Part shown: positions 58,226-64,000 of the stretch, in pieces
How positions within the stretch are numbered: the stretch's first letter is position 1
How the letters are laid out: every line of letters begins with the position of its first letter
Source of the DNA: Paralvinella palmiformis
Taxonomy: Eukaryota; Annelida; Polychaeta; Terebellida; Alvinellidae
Assembly (NCBI GenBank): GCA_025642065.1
Contig: JAODUP010000664.1
Coordinates: 42,501-106,500, forward strand
Reading direction: 5' to 3'
Length of the DNA stretch: 64,000 bases
The notes under the pieces: generated by a model
What the model saw: only the letters and a program-made list of their open reading frames with translations
Told to the model about the DNA's origin: nothing
The model's database searches: none
Program-made: the position numbers and the translations under genes

Positions 58226-58410
58226 GGGCGCCACCGTGACCTAGCAGTAACGTGTTGGACCACATTTCACTACCACCCGTGTTCGAATCTCGGCGTGGGC
58301 ATATCTGAAGGGTATTTCATCTTTGGTTTCGCTTTATTACCTGTGGTGGTCGTTCGGCTTACGTAGCCTACCATATGCACAAATGTGGCCGTAAATCATC
58401 AATTATCACA
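58226..58410 (+). mobile_element. SINE family 1 copy
   Basis: Head GGCGCCACCGTGACCTAGCA, B box GTGTTCGAATCTCGG, body GGGCATATCTGAAGGGTATT, 3' end GTGGCCGTAAATCATCAATT. The A box has CAGTAACG in place of CGGTAGCG. No target-site duplication was seen. Confidence 0.82.
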
Positions 58411-58577
58411 TAATACATTGACAAAAAGGTGTATAAATAATGTGTGGGGGGCGTGTATGTGTGTGGGCGCGCGTGTATGTGTGTGTGGGGTGTGTGTTGT
58501 ACTTGCGATAGGACGTGATATCTTATTGTTAATACAATAGACAAAGTCTAAAGATGGAATGACAGTCAGTCAGACTG

Positions 58578-58600
58578 CATCTATCTATCTATCTATCGAA
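58578..58600. repeat. (ATCT)n run
   Basis: About five ATCT units just before the SINE family 2 copy. Confidence 0.8.
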
Positions 58601-58609
58601 CTTTCTATC

Positions 58610-58890
58610 TTTCTATAAGCCTCTATAGCCTAGTGGGTAAGAGCGCAAAACTTTCTTACTGATGGTCATGCTGAGCGGGCGTTCGGAGGTTCCAATCGCG
58701 ACTGTGACATTATATTAGGAGGAGTTTTTTCATCCAACCAGGTATATACAAGTATGTTGTAAATTCTAAATTCATTTATCATTAGTCCCCGTCGTGAAGC
58801 AGTAAATTACAGACCACACGTGTCTCCCTCATTTGAGGTAGCTAAGCCACGTAAAATAACAGCCATTTCGGCCATCATTATTATTATTAT
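58610..58890 (+). mobile_element. SINE family 2 copy, plus strand
   Basis: Head TAGCCTAGTGGGTAAGAGCG (A box) with B box GGAGGTTCCAATCGCG; body ATTAGTCCCCGTCGTGAAGC and GAGGTAGCTAAGCCACGTAA; 3' end CATTTCGGCCATC followed by (ATT)n. It is the clearest copy of the family also at 1625-1900 and 15726-16045. Confidence 0.75.
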
Positions 58891-59094
58891 TGTATTACAA
58901 AGGTTACTTTTTAAAGTCGTGCTCATACTCAATTAATTTCTGTGAGTAAGCGGCGCCATGACTGCCTGTTTGAGGCACGATGGTAGCACATCAATGAGGT
59001 AGAGTACCTGCCACTCTTTCATCTCTCCGGTGGTTGACTCGCCCATTAACGATTACCTCATTCACTCAGATCGAGTGTGAAATGAAAATAAACT

Positions 59095-59365
59095 ATTGTT
59101 CTAAAGCCACGTCTGTGCACATCGAAGGCTAACAGAGCAGAACAACTCGCGCAAATGATGAAATGGAGTCGAAGATAGAACGCTGTTTAGAGTCAGATGC
59201 CGGAAGAAGCACTAATATGGCCAATCATGTTATAACGTATTGTACAAAACGTGGCTCACCAGCTCACATCTTCTTTGGAACAGAGAGAGAGAGGCTAAAT
59301 GGGCCGAGCCACCCACAAGGGTAATGAAGCGAAGTCAAAGATGAAACACCCTTCAGTAATCGTTG
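59095..59365 (-). mobile_element. Two SINE family 1 fragments
   Basis: 59100-59200 carries AAAGCCACGTCTGTGCACAT and AGGCTAAC in minus orientation, strongly diverged. 59290-59360 carries GAGGCTAAATGGGCCGAGCC, GGTAATGAAGCGAAGTCAAA and GATGAAACACCCTTCAG and stops abruptly there. Confidence 0.6.
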
Positions 59366-59579
59366 AAATTAATATAATCGGAAACGCGAATACTCTTTTA
59401 ATTGAGTACAAATATGATTACTTAATATTTAAATATTTAAATAAATTGCTGACAGAGACATTCCTTTCAATAACATATCAACTTCAGCGTTCACTGACGT
59501 CACGTGAAGAACACACCAAAAGATAACATCTGCGGCAAAAGTGTATAGAATTTGTATGTGTATATATGTGAGTGCAAAT

Positions 59580-59757
59580 GTGTGTGTGTTGTTGGTGGTG
59601 GCGGTGGTGGTGTTGGTGATGGTGGTGTTGGTGATGGTGATGTTGGTGGTGGTGTTGATGGTGGTGGTGGAGTGTGTGTGTGTGTGCGTGTGTGTGTGTG
59701 TGCGTGTGTGTGTGTGGGTGCATGCGTGCGTGTGCGTGCGTGTGTGTGTGTGTGTGA
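59580..59757. repeat. (GGT)n and (GT)n microsatellites
   Basis: GGT/GAT-rich block to 59670, then interrupted GT with GCGTGC segments, ending in GAGAGA. Confidence 0.93.
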
Positions 59758-59832
59758 GAGAGATTATTATGATTATTTATAAAAGAAGACATATTGACGA
59801 ACTGTGTTAATCAGTCCAGGTGTTTTATTCAA

Positions 59833-60130
59833 TGATTGATTGATTGATTGACTGTATGACTTATTTAGTCAGTGAGTTAGTAAATCAATCACCGACTCAC
59901 CCACTAATTCATACACTCACTCAGTTACATCCATACCCGCTCACTAACTCAATCACTCACTCTCTCACTGATCCAGTCATGTCTTTACATATTCACTCAC
60001 TGACTCACACATATTCACTCACTCACTCACTCACTCACTCGAGTGTTTAGTCAAATAGTGAATCAAATAGTGAGTCAAATAGTCAGGGAATAGTTAGTCA
60101 ATGAGTCAATCAGACAAACAATTAAGAGAG
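59833..60130. repeat. Degenerate tetranucleotide (CTCA/GATT) sequence
   Basis: GATT units, then imperfect CTCA units on the plus strand up to 60040, then AGTCAAAT units; probably a decayed TCAC tract. Confidence 0.7.
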
Positions 60131-60716
60131 TTAAATATCAACTGAGTCTTGTATTGTAAATCGTTTATCATTCCATCATCAATTATCGATTATAACCAGT
60201 TGACACCGGTGATTAACTTTTATTACTTATAATAAATTGGAATATTAACCACTTCGATCCAGTCTGATGTCTTAAATTATTAATTTATTTCGATATCCAC
60301 CACGTAATATTTTAATATATGCATATGACGTATCATCCGTATCCTTTTGGTTAATAGACCTTTTATATTATTAGCTATTAACCAGGCAGAACTTTTGTGC
60401 AAGAGATGTGAATTTCTAAACGGTTGATATTTTACGTTTTCCAGCAATGCGGGATCAACAAACACGCCCAGCGCATCTGAAACTTTATCCCCATTTGTTT
60501 GTTTCCTAATCCAGAAATTTAGCTTTCCTCGTCCAAGTGCAAGTCTCGTAAATTCCTCTCCTCTATCAGTACACTCGAATAACAAAAGGATAAACCTGTT
60601 CCCATGAAGATAGCTCAACTTTTCATCAGACCTAGTATTTAAAACAAATTTTATCACTATATCAATCTTCACGTATTCTTCAACTTATTAAAACGTGTAG
60701 CGTAAAAACTACTTAT

Positions 60717-60900
60717 TAGTGAGCTCCGGTGGCCTAGCTGTTAATCACCGGCACTTGGTGCCAAGGGTCACAGGTTCGATCCCAGCAAGAAGTCGAACCT
60801 GTTCAGGGGAATAATTTCTCGGCTCATAACATCGTGGGTGGGTGGAAACGTTAAATGGCGCTGCCGTCTCCACTGAGTTAATAAAAATTAAGGGGGGCGC
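60717..60900 (+). mobile_element. tRNA-derived SINE (family 4)
   Basis: GAGCTCCGGTGGCCTAGCTG with A box TGGCCTAGCTGTTAAT and B box CAGGTTCGATCCCAGC at tRNA spacing; the body ends GAGTTAATAAAAATTAAGG. A single copy in the window. The 130-codon minus-strand frame just left of it (60280-60672) is unrecognised. Confidence 0.55.
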
Positions 60901-61093
60901 CAAAACCCCCCTGAGGACGTAAACATTCTGGCTATTTCCGCTCCATCTTTCCGTACTGCTCTCCTGTGAGTAGTGGGGAGGGGATTTCTCAACTACTCCA
61001 AAATCGGATATTGTGTAACTAGGGGCACAAATCGAAAACAATAAAATATTTATGTTGTAGTTTATTAACGAAATCAATCATGTGTTTTGGTGA

Positions 61094-61273
61094 TGGTTGA
61101 TGTTTACGGCGACTTTTGTGCACTTGGTAAGCTAAATTAGCCGAGCGACCTCTAAAGGTAATGAAGGGAAGCGAAGGATGAAACAACCTTCAGATATGCC
61201 CACGCCGAAATTTGAACACGGATGGTAGTGATATGTGGTCCAACACGCTGCCGCTAGACCACAGAGGTGCCCC
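61094..61273 (-). mobile_element. SINE family 1, full-length copy with target-site duplication
   Basis: Minus strand: head GGGCACCTCTGTGGTCTAGC, A box TGGTCTAGCGG, a B box altered to GTGTTCAAATTTC, body and 3' end CGCCGTAAACATCAACC. Direct repeats TCATGTGTTTTGGTGA at 61078-61093 and TCATGTGTTTTTGGTGA at 61274-61290 (one extra T) flank it. Confidence 0.88.
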
Positions 61274-61290
61274 TCATGTGTTTTTGGTGA

Positions 61291-62262
61291 GCGATGTAAT
61301 AGATAAGTTTAACATGTGAAGTTCACGTACAAAAAATAATTCAGGTGATTAGAGAATGAAGTTAACGGTCTGATCTGCTGAATGTTCGATGGCGAAGAAT
61401 ATCAAATGCTCGACATCACCACTTAATGGACTCCGTTTAATAATCTAAATATACCAGAGACTTAACACCATTTAAACCGGAATCGATCTCATTTAACTGA
61501 GTATAACTAAAGTAGGTTCGTGATATATGCCGCATCGCCATAAATGATCTCCGAGGATGGGGAGGGTGAGGGTGATGGAGAACATTAGTCCTCGCTATAT
61601 CTACAGTAAATCGTCAAGTGGAACACGCAATATGCACCGCCGACAAATGGCTGACTGGCTCTAAACAGGAGCGCCTTCAATTGGTACAAGACTGCACTGG
61701 CACCGAATTGAACTGCTATCAAATAAGTGGATCATTTATCTCTCGACAGCCAGTCTGAATTCATTCACCGATGGCTGTAAATGCCTATCTTTTCACTTAG
61801 ACACGCGAGACGTGTATTTTCATGCACTGCATGCATATTAAGCCAACTCTCCCACCCCACCGTGAGCTATCAAATGTCAACACACACCTATCAAAGGCGC
61901 ATGGATCGAGAGAAATGTATAAGGCACGCTTCGTGAAAATCGCGACAGGCCTTACATTGGTCTCCAGCCATAAAGAAACGATCTAAAAACCAAGCTTGGC
62001 CCTGACATTTTTCATGCCACGTTTCATTAACTAATGCATATCAACTTAAATAAAAAAATGTGAAAAATAAATAGTTGATTTGCCAATATTTTAGACTGAA
62101 AATCACATCAGAGTTTTCAAACTTTTAGCACGCCATATTTGTACCTGCAATAATTGATTGTGAATTTTATAATCGATCTTTACGCCAACCAATCAACTTT
62201 CGATTATAAGCGATTACGCGAACATCTCAGCCAGTTATGACGAAAAATGAGGTTAAATAAAA
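61291..62262. other. Unique intron sequence next to the large receptor exon
   Basis: Non-repetitive and GC-balanced, notably 61600-62000. It ends with GAGGTTAAATAAAACACTCA, a SINE-like 3' end leading into the TCAC tract. No coding features or certain regulatory sites. Confidence 0.35.
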
Positions 62263-62555
62263 CACTCACTCACACATTCACTCACTCATCCGCTCATTAA
62301 CTCACTCACTCATCTATATATCCATCTGTCCACTCACTCACTCACTCACTCACTCACTCACTCACTCACTCACTCACTCACTCACTCACTCACTCACTCA
62401 CTCACTCACTCACTCAATCACTCACTCACTCACTCAATCAATCAATCAATCAATCAATCATCCACTCACTCACTCATTCACCCATTCATCTATCCATCCA
62501 TCCATCCATTGATCCACCCATTCACTCATTCACCCATCCACTCTCTAAATCACTC
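62263..62555. repeat. (TCAC)n tract with CAAT and CATC blocks, next to the receptor splice donor
   Basis: About 290 bp of CTCA units (purest at 62333-62415), a (CAAT)n block (62434-62460) and CATC/TTCA units up to 62540. In the receptor's transcribed sense it is (GUGA)n and contains many GTGAGT hexamers. Its edge lies about 24 bp from the donor site at 62579. Confidence 0.96.
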
Positions 62556-62579
62556 GCTGGCTCAACCGATCCACCTTAC

Positions 62580-64000
62580 CTGTATCCCGATCAGTATCAA
62601 TGCTATGATGACCTGAGATGTGGGGCTGGTGAACGGCGGCAGTTTTTTGGTCCGCTTGCCGGCGTAGAATATCCTATAGATCCTGTTCGTCCGCGTCAGC
62701 AGGGCAGCGTAGACGACGGTGAAGCTGACGTTGAAGCCCATGTACGTTATATAACAGACGAACGTCGACGGCTTGGAGACGACGATGAAGAGCAGCACGT
62801 ACTGGAGCGTGACGCCACCGAGGATGATGTAAGCGAGCTCTCTCGACGTCGACTTGATCAACCTGACGTTGTTGTGGGTGATGTAGACGACGAACACGAT
62901 CGTGCAGTAGACGACACCGAGCGTCGAGAGGAGCACGAAGACGATGACGGCCGGATGGTGCCATCTGAGGTAGTACGGCTCCAGGGGGCGACACCGGTCG
63001 AACGTCTGCTGGTCGGGCCACTCGAAGAGCGGGCAGTCGACGCACTTGGTCGCGTTGTCCATCGTGATCTCGTTCGCCCGACAGGTGCGGCATTCCCAGC
63101 AGCAGGTGCCCTTGTAGTAGCTGTACACCTGACCTCGGCGGCAGAGGTCCCCGCAGCGCGACGTCGGCACTGACTGGCTGTGGTTGCGGCCCCACCGGAT
63201 CTCGCTTTCGTTCACCGACAGCTTCTCGGTGTCGACCTTCCAGAGCGCGATCTGTTCGGTGACGTATCGGCCGTCTTTGTGCTGGAAGTTGAGCACCTCG
63301 TACATGCCGAGGATGTCCCCGTTCTGGTCGAACTCGATGCGGCCGTTGTGCCCGTCGAACGAGATGTTCCTCAGATAGCGGAGCAGGTGGAGGCCGTTGG
63401 TGCAATTCTGCAGGCTGTACTTCCACGTGCGGGCGCTCTTCTCCCAGTTCGGCCGGTTGAACGAGTGCGGACAGCGGGTGGCGATCAGGTCGTGCAGCGC
63501 CTTGGCGAAGACGTTAACGGCGTCGATCAAGATCGAGTTGGCAGCCTCGGGGAAGTAGTCTTCGGCCAGCGTTATGTCCAGGCTGGGATCGCAGCGCGCC
63601 AGGTTCCGGTCGCTGTCTGCGTCGTGGTCCCACCGACAATGGAACAGCTCGGCCCACATGGCCTTCATCCACGGGTTGGCGTCGCGGTCTGTCGGCCGCA
63701 GCGATTCGAAGTAGTCGCGGAAGTCGGCCACCTCGATCGAATAGCTCTTGAAGAGCAGGGCGCCGAGCGCCTCCTCCTCGACCCCGTCCAGATCGTCGAT
63801 GTTGATGCCCATGCCGTCGCTGCCGATCCAGACGAAGGAGTCCGTCAATCTGGCCTGCTTGGTCGCCTTCAGGATGCCCCTAGTCACGTCCTGATCGGTG
63901 AAGAGGATCACGACCTTGGCGCCGGCATCTAGGAGCGTGTTCAGCGCCTGATCGAAGAGCGCCCACTTGTTCCGCTCCGACTGCTTGATGCCGATCACCG
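62580..64000 (-). CDS. Class C GPCR (metabotropic glutamate receptor family), large internal exon, partial
   Basis: Counting the codon at 63998 as 1, 473 codons are open to the CAG|GTAAGG donor. Residues 1-270 are the C-terminal part of the Venus-flytrap ligand domain (WIGSDGMG with Asp61; RYLRNISFDGHNG). Residues 282-336 are the nine-cysteine NCD3G linker. TM1 is about 350-373, TM2 387-407, TM3 413-434 with the family signature YAALLTRTNRIYRIF, and TM4 begins SPTSQVIIALILIGIQ. The exon continues beyond the window, so the start codon, signal peptide and first flytrap lobe are not seen. Next exon: 35909-36469. The Asp that contacts the ligand amino group in mGluRs is present (Asp61), but the Lys that holds glutamate's side chain appears to be Ala153. 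Signals through G proteins; ligand uncertain. Confidence 0.93.

Noticed and set aside
59484..59810. His/Thr-rich frame of 102 codons
   Set aside because: Translation of GGT and GT microsatellites.
62674..63932. 250-codon frames on both strands in the large receptor exon
   Set aside because: Out-of-frame shadows of the class C GPCR exon, whose cysteine-rich and TM motifs are unmistakable.

Overview
The window looks like nuclear DNA of a bilaterian animal with a large, repeat-rich genome, most likely a marine lophotrochozoan such as a mollusc. The support is split, intron-containing genes of animal families (SLC7 transporter, metabotropic glutamate-type receptor, TRP channel), a 26-kb intron, abundant microsatellites, several tRNA-derived SINE families and CR1-like retrotransposon debris. 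The phylum is an inference; no species can be named from the sequence.

Layout. (1) 1-1557, minus strand: three spliced exons of an SLC7-type amino-acid transporter light chain covering its first transmembrane segments; the rest of the gene lies left of the window and its 5' exon was not found. (2) 1558-29725: about 28 kb without a recognisable host gene, holding microsatellites, (TGAG)n/(TCAC)n tracts, SINEs, one degenerate CR1-like element split by a long AT tract (13590-15725) and four CR1-like 3' ends. (3) 29726-32284, plus strand: an intact single-exon 852-residue TRP-superfamily (TRPV-like) cation channel, with an unexpected hydrophobic segment before its ankyrin repeats and a polyadenylation signal at 32511. 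(4) 32517-35908: a Tc1/mariner transposase remnant and a second copy of the CR1-like family. (5) 35909-64000, minus strand: two exons of a class C GPCR of the metabotropic glutamate receptor family, separated by a 26.1-kb intron; the receptor's 5' part lies right of the window. TRP and receptor genes converge tail to tail.

The receptor intron (36470-62579) holds the most unusual material: a 16-bp module related to CCCAATGTTCCGACAG that recurs in short runs on both strands from 40.8 to 49.9 kb and is amplified at 48605-49080 into a 37-bp-period array. Two SINEs are inserted into copies of this module with clear target-site duplications. A large tRNA-derived SINE family occurs about ten times in the window, and four copies have target-site duplications.

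Functionally, the three host genes are membrane proteins (amino-acid transport, amino-acid or ligand sensing, cation conduction), but nothing in the sequence shows that they work together. All family assignments come from reading translated sequence by eye; no alignment or database search was possible.
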